Assembly (NCBI RefSeq): GCF_000471625.1
Contig: NZ_AUSW01000034.1
Coordinates: 1 to 64,000, forward strand
Length of the DNA: 64,000 bases
DNA from: Psychrobacter aquaticus CMS 56
GTDB taxonomy: Bacteria; Pseudomonadota; Gammaproteobacteria; Pseudomonadales; Moraxellaceae
Direction of reading: 5' to 3'
Positions 37,744-47,312 of this stretch are shown here, piece by piece. Made by a program: the position numbers and the translations under genes. The stretch's first letter is position 1; the number at the start of each line of letters is the position of its first letter. Under the pieces are notes generated by a model. The model was not told the origin of the DNA. It saw only the letters and a program-made list of their open reading frames with translations, and ran no database searches.

Positions 37744-37792
37744 CGGCTGCTCACTTTAATCGCATGAATAAATATGACAAATATATTAGCAT

Positions 37793-37824
37793 AAAAAAGC
37801 TGAACGATTACGCTCAGCTTTTTT
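37793..37824. terminator. intrinsic terminator after ilvE side of glycan island
   Basis: Hairpin AAAAAAGCTGA / TCAGCTTTTTT with a 10-base loop, between ilvE (minus, upstream) and the glycosyltransferase gene; it terminates ilvE on the minus strand. Confidence 0.88.
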
Positions 37825-37847
37825 GATAGGTGTAAATAATGTTATTT

Positions 37848-38777
37848 TTAATCAATGAAGCTTAACCAGTCCATATACTGCTCATTGCGACCATGAACAA
37901 CGTCGAAATACAAGGTTTGTAACTTTTCTGTCAGCTCACCGCGGCCACCGTTACCGATAATACGGTCATCATATTCACGAATAGGTGTGACTTCAGCAGC
38001 AGTACCCGTCATAAAGATTTCATCTGCCAAGTAAAACTCATCACGAGTGATACGGCGTTCAACCACTTTAATATCTAAATCAGCAGCAAATTGGATAATA
38101 GTGCGACGAGTGATACCGTCAAGTGCGCCGCCTGCTAAGTCAGGTGTGTGTAGTACACCGTCTTTTACTAAGAATAAATTTTCGCCTGCGCCTTGGCAGA
38201 CGTAGCCTTGTGGATCCATCAAGATGGCTTCATCATAACCATTGCGAGTGACTTCTTGGTTGGCCATGATAGACACAGGATAGTTGCTTGAGGCTTTTGC
38301 CTTGCACATAGTGACATTGGTCATGTGATGTGTAAATGAAGATGTTTTTACGCGGATACCGTTTTTAATACCTTCTTCACCAAGATAAGCGCCCCAATGC
38401 CAAGCGGCAACCATGGCATTGATACTGTTATCACGCGAAGATAAGCCAAGTTTCTCGGCGCCTACCCAAATCAGTGGACGAATATAGGCTTCTGCCAAGT
38501 TGTTTTGTTTGACCACATCCTTGTGCGCCTGCTCAAGCGTGGCAGCATCAAAAGGTACGTCCATTTGAAAGATTTTTGCAGAACCCAATAAGCGCTCAGT
38601 ATGCTCTTTTAGGCGAAAAATTGCCGTGCGCTTATCAGCGGTTTGATAAGCACGTACTCCTTCAAACACCGCCATGCCATAATGCAGGCTATGTGTCAGT
38701 ACGTGTACCTTGGCATCTGGCTGTTCAATCATCGTGCCATTCATCCAAAGCTTGCCATCTTGTGTTGCCATGTTCAT
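37848..38777 (-). CDS. ilvE: branched-chain amino acid aminotransferase
   Basis: A 309-residue PLP enzyme, fold type IV, that interconverts Val, Leu and Ile with their 2-oxo acids. Family features are HSLHYGMAVFEGVRAY at the N-terminus, the PLP-Lys in MCKAKASSNYPVSIMANQE, GYDEAILMDPQGYVCQGAGENLF, and MTGTAAEVTPIREYDDR. AAGGA sits before the first ATG. Length matches IlvE of E. coli (309). It is a single gene with its own terminator and an upstream gap of 235 bp next to glnE. Confidence 0.95.
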   Translation of the reverse strand: MNMATQDGKLWMNGTMIEQPDAKVHVLTHSLHYGMAVFEGVRAYQTADKRTAIFRLKEHTERLLGSAKIFQMDVPFDAATLEQAHKDVVKQNNLAEAYIRPLIWVGAEKLGLSSRDNSINAMVAAWHWGAYLGEEGIKNGIRVKTSSFTHHMTNVTMCKAKASSNYPVSIMANQEVTRNGYDEAILMDPQGYVCQGAGENLFLVKDGVLHTPDLAGGALDGITRRTIIQFAADLDIKVVERRITRDEFYLADEIFMTGTAAEVTPIREYDDRIIGNGGRGELTEKLQTLYFDVVHGRNEQYMDWLSFID

Positions 38778-39012
38778 TTTATAATCCTTATGTTAGCGCT
38801 GACGTCTAACTTTTTTAGGTAGGTTGTTTTTGATAGTATGTATCAACATCGTATGATAACATCGCCGCGTCATTTTTTTATTAAAAATATAACGTCATTA
38901 TTACTCACAGGCCACAGTAATATTATGAGGTGTGGCCGATTATATCACTGGCTGTACAGGTAAATAAAATATTTCGATTTTTGCTTAGAGTGCTTTTATT
39001 TATAATAAAATA

Positions 39013-41880
39013 TTACTCATTTTCTGCTAAATCCACACCCATTAAATGTCGCCACTGAGCTTGCACTAACGCTCGCGTTTCTTTCCAGAGTGACTCATCA
39101 ACCAGTAATGACTGCTCTGATAATGCCAACTGATGGGTGGCCGCACGTATTCTTAGATAGGCGTCAGTCAACGCTTGACAGACTTGCGCCTCCCAAATGC
39201 CCAATAAAGCGACCTCTTCAAAAATACGCACATTGTCGCTCCATTTGGTCAAACTTGGATACTCGTGCGAATATGCCAACACGGCAAATTGCGCCAAAAA
39301 CTCAATATCGACGATGCCGCCTGCATCTTGTTTGAGATGAAATTTACCCGCTTGTTGTTGCCATTGATTGGTACCCAGATGTTTTTGCATTTTTATACGC
39401 ATGCTGGTGACTTCACTGCGGACCTGCTCGATTGTACGCGGCAGCGCCAACACCTCTCGGCGAATATCACAAAAACGCGCAGTCACTCGTCTGTCTCCAC
39501 AAATCGCTCGTGCTCGAACCAACGCCTGATGCTCCCAAGACCACGCTTTATCAAACTGATAAGTCTCAAAAGCATGACACGACACGACCATCATCCCAGC
39601 ATTACCTGAGGGGCGTAGGCGCATATCAATCTCATAAACACGGCCATCTCGGGTTTGGGTATTGAGGTAATTCATTAGCTTTTGTACCAAGCGCGCAGCA
39701 AACTTCATACCACTCACCGATTTTTCACCGGTGGTCATGCCTTGCTCTTTTATCTTATGCAAAAACACCAAATCCAAGTCTGAAGAATAGGACAATTCTA
39801 GCCCGCCAAGTTTGCCATAACCGATGATCGCAAAACCGCAATCAGCCTCCGTAACCGGATCGCCATCTTGACCGATGGGATAGCCATAGCGTTTGACAAT
39901 CTCTGCAAAAGCGCGCTCCAATGCGGCCTCTAATACCACTGCCGCAATATAAGTTAAGGAGTCAGACACCTTCATAATGGGGCGTTCAGCCAAGACATCA
40001 CTGGCAGCAACAGCCAATACTTGATTCTTTTTAAACAGTCTCAGTACGCTGAGCAACTCCTCTTCGTCATCAGGCTCGACACGCAGTAACTGTTGGCGCA
40101 AGATGTCATGTAGTTCAAGCTTGTCAGGCAAATGACGGTAGCGCTGCTGTAAAAAAGTATCTAGTAGCACAGGATACTGTGCCAGCTCTTTTGCAATCCA
40201 CGGACTGGCTGATAGCATCGGAATCAGCTCAATCATGGCATTGGGGTTTTCTGCAATCATGACCAAATATATCGAGCGGCGACAGATAGCTTCCAGTAAT
40301 GCAATGAGACGTGGCAAAGCCGTATTGGCCAGTTGCTGCTGGTCTTGATGCGCCAGTAATGCATGCACAATGACAGGATACGCGTCATCCAGGCGCTCGC
40401 GGGCTTCCTCACTTAGGTTGGCAACCATTTTTGACTGCCAAAAATTTTGTAATAACTCACGATTTTCTTCTACGAGCACTTTATTTAACCGCGCAATCTG
40501 CTCGTCCAGATGTTCTGGCTCAAGATTGGTGTCTTCCTGATCTGGCACTTGGCGCTCGGTGACCATCCGCCCGAACGGTACATTGACAGTGTTTCGATGA
40601 TGATTGAGCGTGTTTAGCAGGGCTTTCCAGTCGTCAAATCCAAGTGTGATGGCTAGATTATGCTGCCAGCTTGGATCATGAGGTAAGCGCTGAGTTTGCT
40701 GGTCGTTGATGGCCTGAATGCCATGCTCCAGCCGACGTAAAAATCGATAGGCCGCTTGTAATTGCTCATAAGTTGACAACTCCAAGTACCCAAGTTCGCG
40801 CAATACCTGCATCGCTTGCAAACAAGATTTGACCTGTAACTGTGGGTGTCGTCCACCATAGATCAACTGAAAGGCTTGGACGATAAACTCAATATCTCTA
40901 ATACCGCCTGCCCCAAGTTTGATATTGTCCAAGTCTTCACGCTGAGCCACTTGGTTTTGGATGAGAGACTTCATTTCTCTAAGTGCTGAAAAGGCACTGT
41001 AATCCACATAATAACGAAAGACAAATGGCTTAATGAGTGCTTGCAGTGCATCATAAAACGGCTGCTCTATTTGTCCCACGACTCGTGCTTTTAACCAAGC
41101 AAAACGCTCCCATGCGCGGCCATGCAACGAAAAATACTTTTGGAGCGCTGACAGATGAATGGCCAAATCGCTGCCGTCGCCCCACGGACGCAGACGCATA
41201 TCCACTCGAAAGACAAAGCCATCGGCAGTTTTATTATCCAATAACTTAATCACGCCCTGACCAAGTCGGGTCATAAAGCGCTTATTGTCTATGCTGCGGG
41301 TACCTTTGGTTTTATCTCCATTGGTTTCGCCACGTGCCTGATGGACAAGGATGAGATCAATATCGCTCGATAGATTCAGCTCTTGCGCACCAAGCTTCCC
41401 CATGGCCATAATCGCCATATCATCAATTTGCACGTTACCTTGATCATTAATAAAGGTCGGTTCACCGTATTTTTTAATCAAATGCTGATACGTATAATCT
41501 TTGGCAAATGAGAGGCAGCCATCAGCAAACTCAGACAGCTCATCAGTCAACTGTTCAAGCGCTATCATCTGTAAAGCATCTTGCCAAATCCAGCGCATCA
41601 TCAATAAGGTACGTAGATGTCGCAGACCGCTCATCACCTTAGGCTCATCAGCAAGTTGGTAGTTTTCGTCTAACGTATAGTCTTGAATCAGATCATCGAT
41701 TTGCTGACGCGTTAAGGTCTGATCCAGTGGATAACTACGTAAAAACGTCTGACAAGAAACCGTCCGGCTCTCCCAAATCTGATACGCAAATTCGCTTGCC
41801 GTTTGCAATACTTGCAACTGCTCGGCTGTCGGCTGATCATCTGTACCATGGTTCATACTTGAAGGCATAGCAGGTAACAT
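39013..41880 (-). CDS. glnE: bifunctional glutamine synthetase adenylyltransferase/adenylyl-removing enzyme
   Basis: A ~955-residue two-domain nucleotidyltransferase that adds or removes AMP on glutamine synthetase in response to PII. The N-terminal (adenylyl-removing) domain has MGKLGAQELNLSSDIDLILV; the C-terminal (adenylylating) domain has YGKLGGLELSYSSDLDLVFL, with RVYEIDMRLRPSGNAG. A linker with GAGGIRDIEFIVQAFQL joins them. Length matches E. coli GlnE (946). The frame opens at 41901, but AAGGAG lies 11 bases before the ATG at 41880, so I use it; the upstream ATG has no ribosome site. Confidence 0.95.
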   Translation of the reverse strand: MLPAMPSSMNHGTDDQPTAEQLQVLQTASEFAYQIWESRTVSCQTFLRSYPLDQTLTRQQIDDLIQDYTLDENYQLADEPKVMSGLRHLRTLLMMRWIWQDALQMIALEQLTDELSEFADGCLSFAKDYTYQHLIKKYGEPTFINDQGNVQIDDMAIMAMGKLGAQELNLSSDIDLILVHQARGETNGDKTKGTRSIDNKRFMTRLGQGVIKLLDNKTADGFVFRVDMRLRPWGDGSDLAIHLSALQKYFSLHGRAWERFAWLKARVVGQIEQPFYDALQALIKPFVFRYYVDYSAFSALREMKSLIQNQVAQREDLDNIKLGAGGIRDIEFIVQAFQLIYGGRHPQLQVKSCLQAMQVLRELGYLELSTYEQLQAAYRFLRRLEHGIQAINDQQTQRLPHDPSWQHNLAITLGFDDWKALLNTLNHHRNTVNVPFGRMVTERQVPDQEDTNLEPEHLDEQIARLNKVLVEENRELLQNFWQSKMVANLSEEARERLDDAYPVIVHALLAHQDQQQLANTALPRLIALLEAICRRSIYLVMIAENPNAMIELIPMLSASPWIAKELAQYPVLLDTFLQQRYRHLPDKLELHDILRQQLLRVEPDDEEELLSVLRLFKKNQVLAVAASDVLAERPIMKVSDSLTYIAAVVLEAALERAFAEIVKRYGYPIGQDGDPVTEADCGFAIIGYGKLGGLELSYSSDLDLVFLHKIKEQGMTTGEKSVSGMKFAARLVQKLMNYLNTQTRDGRVYEIDMRLRPSGNAGMMVVSCHAFETYQFDKAWSWEHQALVRARAICGDRRVTARFCDIRREVLALPRTIEQVRSEVTSMRIKMQKHLGTNQWQQQAGKFHLKQDAGGIVDIEFLAQFAVLAYSHEYPSLTKWSDNVRIFEEVALLGIWEAQVCQALTDAYLRIRAATHQLALSEQSLLVDESLWKETRALVQAQWRHLMGVDLAENE

Positions 41881-42096
41881 AGGGATATAAACTCCTTGCA
41901 TAGAATAATAAGACTACGTGAAGCTAGCGCATAAGTTTATTGTTTTTTCTTACGAGGCAGTCACCAGATTTCACAACAGCAGTTAATATTAAGGTATTCA
42001 GTATAAAACCACGTTTAATAACAGTGCATCTAGTTGCTTTGAGTGGCTTTATGGTAGCATAAACGACTTTAGTATGAATCAATGATAAGAATTCCT

Positions 42097-42510
42097 ATGA
42101 CAACCATCACGCCACTACTTCTGATAACTGCTGATCCCAGTCACCCGCTTGCGCATTTGGCGCTACGTTATACTCGCGCATACCTCCAAAGCGCCACCAC
42201 TGAGGGCGAGAGCAACAATGCCCCATTAAATGTATTTTTTTATGGCGATGCGGCTCATATCGCCAATCGCTTACGCTGGCAATCTGCCGATCAAGTTAAC
42301 ATAACCAAAGAATGGCAAAGTCTTGCTGAGCAGTATAAGTTACCGCTGCCCGTCTGCGTCAGCACCGCCCTCAGTCGCGGTGTCAGCGATACTGACAATA
42401 GCACACGCCATCAGCTTGATGGAAGTAACCTTGCTACAGGTTTTACCTTGGTTGGACTGAGCGAGCTTGCGATGATGATGCAAGACAATAGTCGTTTAAT
42501 GCAGTTTTGA
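42097..42510 (+). CDS. tusD: sulfurtransferase subunit TusD
   Basis: A DsrE-family subunit (137 residues) of the TusBCD sulfur-relay complex that passes persulfide sulfur from TusA to TusE for tRNA 2-thiouridine formation. It has PLLLITADPSHPLAHLALRY at the N-terminus, VFFYGDAA, and the sulfur-carrying Cys87 in PLPVCVSTALSRG. The hydrophilic loop SATTEGESNNAP is longer than in E. coli TusD. The frame begins at 42082, but the family start fits the ATG at 42097. It opens a four-gene tus operon divergent from glnE. Confidence 0.88.
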   Translation: MTTITPLLLITADPSHPLAHLALRYTRAYLQSATTEGESNNAPLNVFFYGDAAHIANRLRWQSADQVNITKEWQSLAEQYKLPLPVCVSTALSRGVSDTDNSTRHQLDGSNLATGFTLVGLSELAMMMQDNSRLMQF

Positions 42511-42581
42511 TAAAATATAACTTCGATAAGTAGCAGATTGGATAAATGCCAGTCAATGACCAATCCGATTAGGAATCAACC

Positions 42582-42905
42582 ATGAAATTATTAATTCAGC
42601 TGCATACGCCAACTGAGATGGCTAGCTATGAAGGCTGTGCGCTTGCGCTGACGCTGGCGACCTTTGGTCATGAAGTACAGCTGTATCTAGACGCACCAGT
42701 CTTTGGCTTATTGATGCAATCTGAGTCACGTTTGCACGGCATGATTCAATCACTTGAGCTATACGACATGCCAGCTGCTTGGCTGCCTAACGATGTCTTT
42801 AGTGGCTGGGTCACAGGTATGGTGCCAACTGATTTGGCTTCACAACTAACGTTGATACCAGAAGTTGTGAGCTCACAGGACTTTGAGCAAATACTACGAT
42901 TTTAA
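42582..42905 (+). CDS. tusC: sulfurtransferase subunit TusC-like
   Basis: A 107-residue DsrF/DsrE-fold protein between tusD and tusB-like genes. It shows LLIQLHTPTEMASYEGCALAL, FGHEVQLYLDAPVFG and a C-terminal EVVSSQDFEQIL. As in many TusC proteins, there is no conserved active Cys in the carrier position. The gene is assigned by fold and operon position, with clear spacing from its neighbours (71 and 104 bp). Its role is structural in the heterohexameric complex. Confidence 0.75.
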   Translation: MKLLIQLHTPTEMASYEGCALALTLATFGHEVQLYLDAPVFGLLMQSESRLHGMIQSLELYDMPAAWLPNDVFSGWVTGMVPTDLASQLTLIPEVVSSQDFEQILRF

Positions 42906-43009
42906 CAGTCTATGCTCTTTATTAAATAAGCTATCAAACAAATTATTAAACAGACACATATTCGCTTAAACGCTTAAAACTAGAATAATTACCGCAATTG
43001 GACACTGTT

Positions 43010-43339
43010 ATGGCAACGTTATATCAATTACATAGTACGATGGATACGCTCAAACGCAGTATCGAAGAGATGTCGCGCACGTGGCGTGCAGGTGATAGTA
43101 TTGTCTTACTTGGTACAACGGCCGCTTTTATTGACTGGTTCAATGCCTACATCGCTGATAGTGAGATTCAAGATATTGCAGGTATCTATGCTCTAGCTGA
43201 TGATGTAGCGCAGTTAACACCCAACACCAGTGCCAAGCTAAATCTCAACGCTAAATTAGGTGGCGTTTTGACAGACGTAGAATGGGTCCATCTGACTCAA
43301 GACAATCAATTTGATAAAGTAGTGACGATTGCCTTATGA
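43010..43339 (+). CDS. tusB: sulfurtransferase subunit TusB-like
   Basis: A 109-residue DsrH-type subunit, with ATLYQLHSTMDTLKRSIEEM and DSIVLLGTTAAFIDWFNAY. It lies third in the operon and ends in a 4-bp ATGA overlap with tusE, which argues for translational coupling. The open frame can be extended to a TTG at 42998, but the ATG at 43010 fits better. Similarity to E. coli TusB is weak and the assignment relies partly on position. Confidence 0.72.
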   Translation: MATLYQLHSTMDTLKRSIEEMSRTWRAGDSIVLLGTTAAFIDWFNAYIADSEIQDIAGIYALADDVAQLTPNTSAKLNLNAKLGGVLTDVEWVHLTQDNQFDKVVTIAL

Positions 43340-43704
43340 GTAACGACAATGTGAGTAAAAACAATGTAACTACCAATTTTATACCAGCAGTGACTATTGA
43401 ATTGGATCGAGACGGCCATCTCTGTGATTACACTGTTTGGACACCTGATATCGCTCAGCAACTGGCCAATACTTTAGACGTAAATTTAGATACTGAGCAC
43501 CTACAAATTTTGCAACAAGTACGAGCATTTTTTACTAAGTTTAATCACGCGCCAGCGACGCGGCCACTGATAAAATGGTTGCAAAAAACCTTACCTGAGC
43601 ATGATATTAGCAATCAAAAGTTGCAGCAATTATTTAATACGGGTTTGGTCGCCCGTCATGTGAATCGCTTGGCTGGTCTACCAAAGCCGCCCAATTGTTT
43701 ATAG
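43336..43704 (+). CDS. tusE: sulfur relay protein TusE (DsrC-like)
   Basis: A 122-residue DsrC-family protein that accepts sulfur from TusBCD and gives it to MnmA. The family core TPDIAQQLANTL and FNHAPATRPLIKWLQ is present, and the C-terminus RLAGLPKPPNCL ends with the conserved penultimate Cys that carries sulfur. Only this Cys of the two used in sulfite-metabolism DsrC is seen, which fits TusE. It has a hydrophilic N-terminal tail of about 15 residues. It is translationally coupled to tusB. Confidence 0.92.
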   Translation: MSNDNVSKNNVTTNFIPAVTIELDRDGHLCDYTVWTPDIAQQLANTLDVNLDTEHLQILQQVRAFFTKFNHAPATRPLIKWLQKTLPEHDISNQKLQQLFNTGLVARHVNRLAGLPKPPNCL

Positions 43705-43773
43705 GATGCTATTGACTGCTATTTTTATTCAGGCTTTTGACATTTAGCATACAGCCAGAAAGTCTATGAACAA

Positions 43774-44334
43774 TTATTTTGGGTCATAGACCGTCAATGT
43801 CTCATAACCAATACTGCGTCCTTCATCACCCATAAAACCTTGCTGACGCCATATCTCATATAGGCAGATTGCCACGCTATTGGACAAATTTAAACTGCGT
43901 GAATCAGCCAGCATTGGCAGTCTCAACCAATTATCCGCACCAATATCTTCGCGTATGTCATCGGCCAACCCTGCGGTTTCAGAACCAAAAACCAGCGCAA
44001 TATTAGGCATCAAAGTGTCGCCTGTCGTTTCAACGTCTTGCTGATCGCTAAAATCATAATCATAAAAGGGCTTACTAAGCTTAGTCGTCAGCGCGGTAAT
44101 AACATGGCAATCAGCGGCTTGTAACGCCTGTCTTGCCGCTGTCCAATCATCATGTACTTGTAAATGGGCATATTCGTGATAATCCAAGCCTGCTCGGCGT
44201 AACTTTTTGTCATCCAGCTCAAACCCTAAAGGTCTGATTAAATGCAGCTGCGCGCCTGTGTTGGCACATAAGCGGATGATATTACCGGTATTACTGGGCA
44301 TTTTTGGGGCTACCAACACGATATGAATGGTCAT
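43774..44334 (-). CDS. trmL: tRNA (cytidine(34)-2'-O)-methyltransferase TrmL
   Basis: A 186-residue SPOUT methyltransferase that methylates the wobble ribose of tRNA-Leu. Family features are IVLVAPKMPSNTGNIIRLCA, FELDDKKLRRAGLDYHEYA, LVFGSETAGLADDI and LNLSNSVAICLYEIWRQQ, the knot region binding SAM. It is about 30 residues longer than E. coli TrmL (157), through a loop (TGDTLMPN region) and the C-terminal tail. AAGGA precedes the ATG. It converges on the tus operon, so two wobble-modification systems lie side by side. Confidence 0.93.
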   Translation of the reverse strand: MTIHIVLVAPKMPSNTGNIIRLCANTGAQLHLIRPLGFELDDKKLRRAGLDYHEYAHLQVHDDWTAARQALQAADCHVITALTTKLSKPFYDYDFSDQQDVETTGDTLMPNIALVFGSETAGLADDIREDIGADNWLRLPMLADSRSLNLSNSVAICLYEIWRQQGFMGDEGRSIGYETLTVYDPK

Positions 44335-44590
44335 ACTGATTCCTTAAATAATTGGGACTGGCTATATGTAGATTTATGAATTATTTGTAATGAAAAGTTA
44401 CAGTTTAACGCTCATAATTACACTTTGATACTGTGCAGCGTTTTTAACTTTCACTATGATGTCGGTAACGGATAGCAAGATAATATGTATACCTTATTAT
44501 TTTATCCAATACCTTCAGTGAAGCTTGAGCTTATCGCTTGGCATCACTGTTATTATTTATAACCACCTATTTATTTTTGAGGATACTATT

Positions 44591-44731
44591 ATGAAAAAAG
44601 TAATCATCGCATCTTTAACTGCTATGTTTGTTCTAACTGGTTGCAATACTTTTAAAGGTTTAGGCCAAGACGTATCTGGCGCTGGTGATGCAGTAACTGG
44701 CACAGCACAAGAAGTTCAAAACAAAATCTAA
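44591..44731 (+). CDS. entericidin A/B family lipoprotein
   Basis: A 46-residue lipoprotein with signal MKKVIIASLTAMFVLTGC (lipidated Cys18) and the entericidin core NTFKGLGQDVSGAGDAVTG. In E. coli the ecnA/ecnB pair acts as antidote and toxin linked to stationary-phase lysis; only one copy is here. The open frame is longer upstream, but TGAGGA sits right before this ATG. It is a single gene with its own terminator. Confidence 0.88.
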   Translation: MKKVIIASLTAMFVLTGCNTFKGLGQDVSGAGDAVTGTAQEVQNKI

Positions 44732-44753
44732 GTATCAATTTCTTAGGTAGTTT

Positions 44754-44787
44754 AAAGGGCTTATCATTATTTGATAAGCCCTTTTTT
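44754..44787 (+). terminator. intrinsic terminator after entericidin gene
   Basis: Hairpin AAAGGGCTTATCA / TGATAAGCCCTTTTTT with loop TTATT, between the small lipoprotein gene and convergent hemW. Confidence 0.92.
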
Positions 44788-44815
44788 GGTTCACTAAAAA
44801 GAAGATATTTCTCAA

Positions 44816-46135
44816 CTACAAAAACGCTCGCAATATCTGATTAAGATAACGTTGTCCCAGCGCCGTTGGCTGTAGCCGCTCAGCACTGTATATCAGCAAT
44901 CTTTGTGCTACCAATTTATCTACTTGTACCGCAATGTCGCCATAACTCAGTCCCGTTCTTGCTTCAAACAATGACCAATCAACCCCGCCATGCAAACGTA
45001 AAGCATTGAGCATAAACTCACTAACCAGCTCATCACTTGCCACCTTTTGCCAACCAACCATTTTTGGTGCATTTTGGTGAATGTCAACATGCTCAGCATC
45101 TTGACAATCCTGACCGTTTTTAGGCAAACAATCTGAAGATATGTCATTTTTAGACATAGAATCTTTAGACATATAATCTTTAGGCAAACGTGACTTACTA
45201 AAGCGATAAATACCTGCCTCTGTTAAATATTCATTTTCTAGTACTTCACCATCTTCTAATGGTTTCCATATCTTTTCATCTGCTTTCGATAGCTGATTGC
45301 CAATTGTGACTTTGCCATGCGCACCAGCGCCAATCGCTAAATAATCACCAAACTGCCAATAATTGACATTGTGGCGGCAAGGCTTATCTGCTGCACCTAC
45401 CCAAGCGGAGACTTCGTAATTGTGATAACCCAATTGCTGCAATAGCGCCTGACCTGCTTGCTCAATATTCGCCAAACTGTCCTCATCTGGCAAAATAGGC
45501 TGGCTACGGTAAAACACGGTATTGGGCTCAATCGTCAGCTGATACCAAGAAATATGCGTCGCGCCAGCATCATGCGCCATTTGAATGTCATCCAGCGCCT
45601 CGCTCATGGTTTGCTGCGGTAAGCCATGCATCAAATCCACATTGATTCGCTCAAAGCCAGCCGCACGAGCGGCATAAATCGCCGATATTGCCTGAGCAGG
45701 ATTGTGTATGCGGCCGAGCGTTGTTAACTTATCGGCGGCAAAGCTTTGTACGCCAATTGACAAACGATTGATACCCACGTCCAAATATTGCGCAAAAGGT
45801 GCGTGCTCTAGCGTGCCAGGATTGGCCTCCATCGTCACTTCGATGTCATCAGCGAACCTAAAAATATGGCGCAAACCAGAAAATAGACGCTGATACTGGA
45901 CAATGGGCAGCAATGATGGCGTACCCCCGCCTATAAATATTGAACCAATCTCACGCCCTTGAGTGAATGACTGCTGCATAGTGGCATCTAACAATAGCGC
46001 GTCTACGTACTCATCATACATAGACACCTGCATATCTATCGGTAGCTCATGCGAATTAAAGTCGCAATACGGACACTTTTTTACACACCATGGGATATGA
46101 ATGTAGAGCGCCAGTGGAATATCTCTCACCGCCAT
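44816..46135 (-). CDS. hemW: heme chaperone HemW (radical SAM)
   Basis: A radical SAM protein related to coproporphyrinogen oxidase HemN but acting as heme chaperone. The cluster motif is CVKKCPYCDFNSHE, with later family blocks FIGGGTPSLL, EANPGTLE, RLSIGVQSF, NVDLMHGLPQQT and the C-terminal LNALRLHGGV. The start at 46135 (MAVRDIPLALYIHIPWC) matches the E. coli N-terminus; the frame stays open to 46204 and 46288 with no better ribosome site. A Lys/Ser/Asp-rich insertion of about 40 residues (KDYMSKDSMSKND and on) breaks the C-terminal half. Confidence 0.88.
   Translation of the reverse strand: MAVRDIPLALYIHIPWCVKKCPYCDFNSHELPIDMQVSMYDEYVDALLLDATMQQSFTQGREIGSIFIGGGTPSLLPIVQYQRLFSGLRHIFRFADDIEVTMEANPGTLEHAPFAQYLDVGINRLSIGVQSFAADKLTTLGRIHNPAQAISAIYAARAAGFERINVDLMHGLPQQTMSEALDDIQMAHDAGATHISWYQLTIEPNTVFYRSQPILPDEDSLANIEQAGQALLQQLGYHNYEVSAWVGAADKPCRHNVNYWQFGDYLAIGAGAHGKVTIGNQLSKADEKIWKPLEDGEVLENEYLTEAGIYRFSKSRLPKDYMSKDSMSKNDISSDCLPKNGQDCQDAEHVDIHQNAPKMVGWQKVASDELVSEFMLNALRLHGGVDWSLFEARTGLSYGDIAVQVDKLVAQRLLIYSAERLQPTALGQRYLNQILRAFL
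45119..45191. repeat. short degenerate repeat within hemW
   Basis: Two 15-bp TTTAGACATA(G/T)AATC units flanked by TTTAGGCAAAC sequences encode the KDxMSK-like insertion. The DNA looks like slippage-type expansion of a hydrophilic loop. Confidence 0.6.
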
Positions 46136-46485
46136 CACACTCTCAGCAGAATGAGTAAAGGCGCTCGGTGTTTTTGAAAAGTTAACATCTTTAGTATTTG
46201 GCATAAACGAATTTTCTATCAGTGGATAACTGCTGGCATAGCAGAAAGTAGCGCTAGGATAACGGCTAGACGGCATAAAGAAAAGCATAGCGGCGATAAA
46301 ATTACCAATAAATCCATTTACAAAAATGGATGTTAAAGCTGATGGCTTACAGGCAATATATCAGCAGCGTATTGAATATACATTTATTATATCGTTGATG
46401 AAAAGTCATATCGATACAACACATCTGCTGGTGCAACTTTAAAGTATTTCAACTATAACAGCGAATAACACAAGGGTAAAAATAT

Positions 46486-46977
46486 ATGGCTTACTGGTTG
46501 ATAAAATCTAACCCCAAATTTTTTAGTATTAAAGATTTAGAGCGTTTGGGAACGGAAAATTGGGATGGTGTTCGCAATTACCGTGCCCGCAATTTTATGC
46601 GCGATAATATGCAGGTTGGGGATAAGGTTTTCTTTTACCACTCTAGCGCCAAGCCCTCTGGTGTTGCTGGCATCATGACTGTCAGCAAGGCTAGCTACCC
46701 TGACCCTAGTCAGTTTCACCCTGAACATCGTCATTATGATCCACTCGCAACTGAAGGTGAACCGCGATGGTATATGGTAGACGTGACTTTTGAGCAAGCC
46801 TTTAACCATGTTTTACCTTTATCAGAACTTAAGTTTCTGCCAGCTCTTGAAGACTCACTGTTACTTAAAAAAGGCTGTGAGCAGCTCACTGTTATTCCAC
46901 TTGAACCCAAACATTGGCACGCTATCATAGATATGGCAGAGATACTTGATCTGTTGCCAAACGAGGAAAGGCTATAA
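46486..46977 (+). CDS. EVE domain-containing protein
   Basis: A 163-residue stand-alone EVE (PUA-like) domain protein, the family of thymocyte nuclear protein 1 and bacterial relatives, which bind modified nucleotides. Visible marks are YWLIKSNPKFFSIKDLE at the N-terminus, WDGVRNYRARNFMR, GDKVFFYHSSAKPSGVAGI and WYMVDVTFEQAF. Such genes often lie alone in proteobacteria; the natural ligand here is unknown. AAGGGT precedes the ATG. Confidence 0.9.
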   Translation: MAYWLIKSNPKFFSIKDLERLGTENWDGVRNYRARNFMRDNMQVGDKVFFYHSSAKPSGVAGIMTVSKASYPDPSQFHPEHRHYDPLATEGEPRWYMVDVTFEQAFNHVLPLSELKFLPALEDSLLLKKGCEQLTVIPLEPKHWHAIIDMAEILDLLPNEERL

Positions 46978-47105
46978 TAGTAATGATTCAGACCACGGCA
47001 ATATGACTTACGACCCTCTTAATAAATGAAGGGGTTTAACGGTATTAAACGTGTGTAAAGCGTTGACATCATGACCTAGCTTCTTTACCATCTTATTTAC
47101 TTATG

Positions 47106-47140
47106 ACCTGTCAATCCTCCGCTTGGATTGACGGGTTATT
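47106..47140 (+). terminator. intrinsic terminator in EVE-MATE gap
   Basis: Hairpin ACCTGTCAATCC / GGATTGACGGGT followed by TATTTTCATTTTT, about 130 bp after the EVE gene. The rest of this 335-bp gap shows nothing else. Confidence 0.8.
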
Positions 47141-47312
47141 TTCATTTTTGTGCCTTTTATTTTTTATACTCTGTCTATATAGGCTTGCCCATATTCTTTA
47201 TCAGAGTATGATCATCGGCACTACTTCTCTCTTATCGTCTCGCTATTAACTTACTGATGGCAGTATTTGCTCATCAGTAATAATTACTGCAAAGAATAAA
47301 AAGTTGCTCATT

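Noticed and set aside
44591..44731. Entericidin toxin-antidote pair
   Set aside because: Only one small lipoprotein is present; no second entericidin gene was found next to it.
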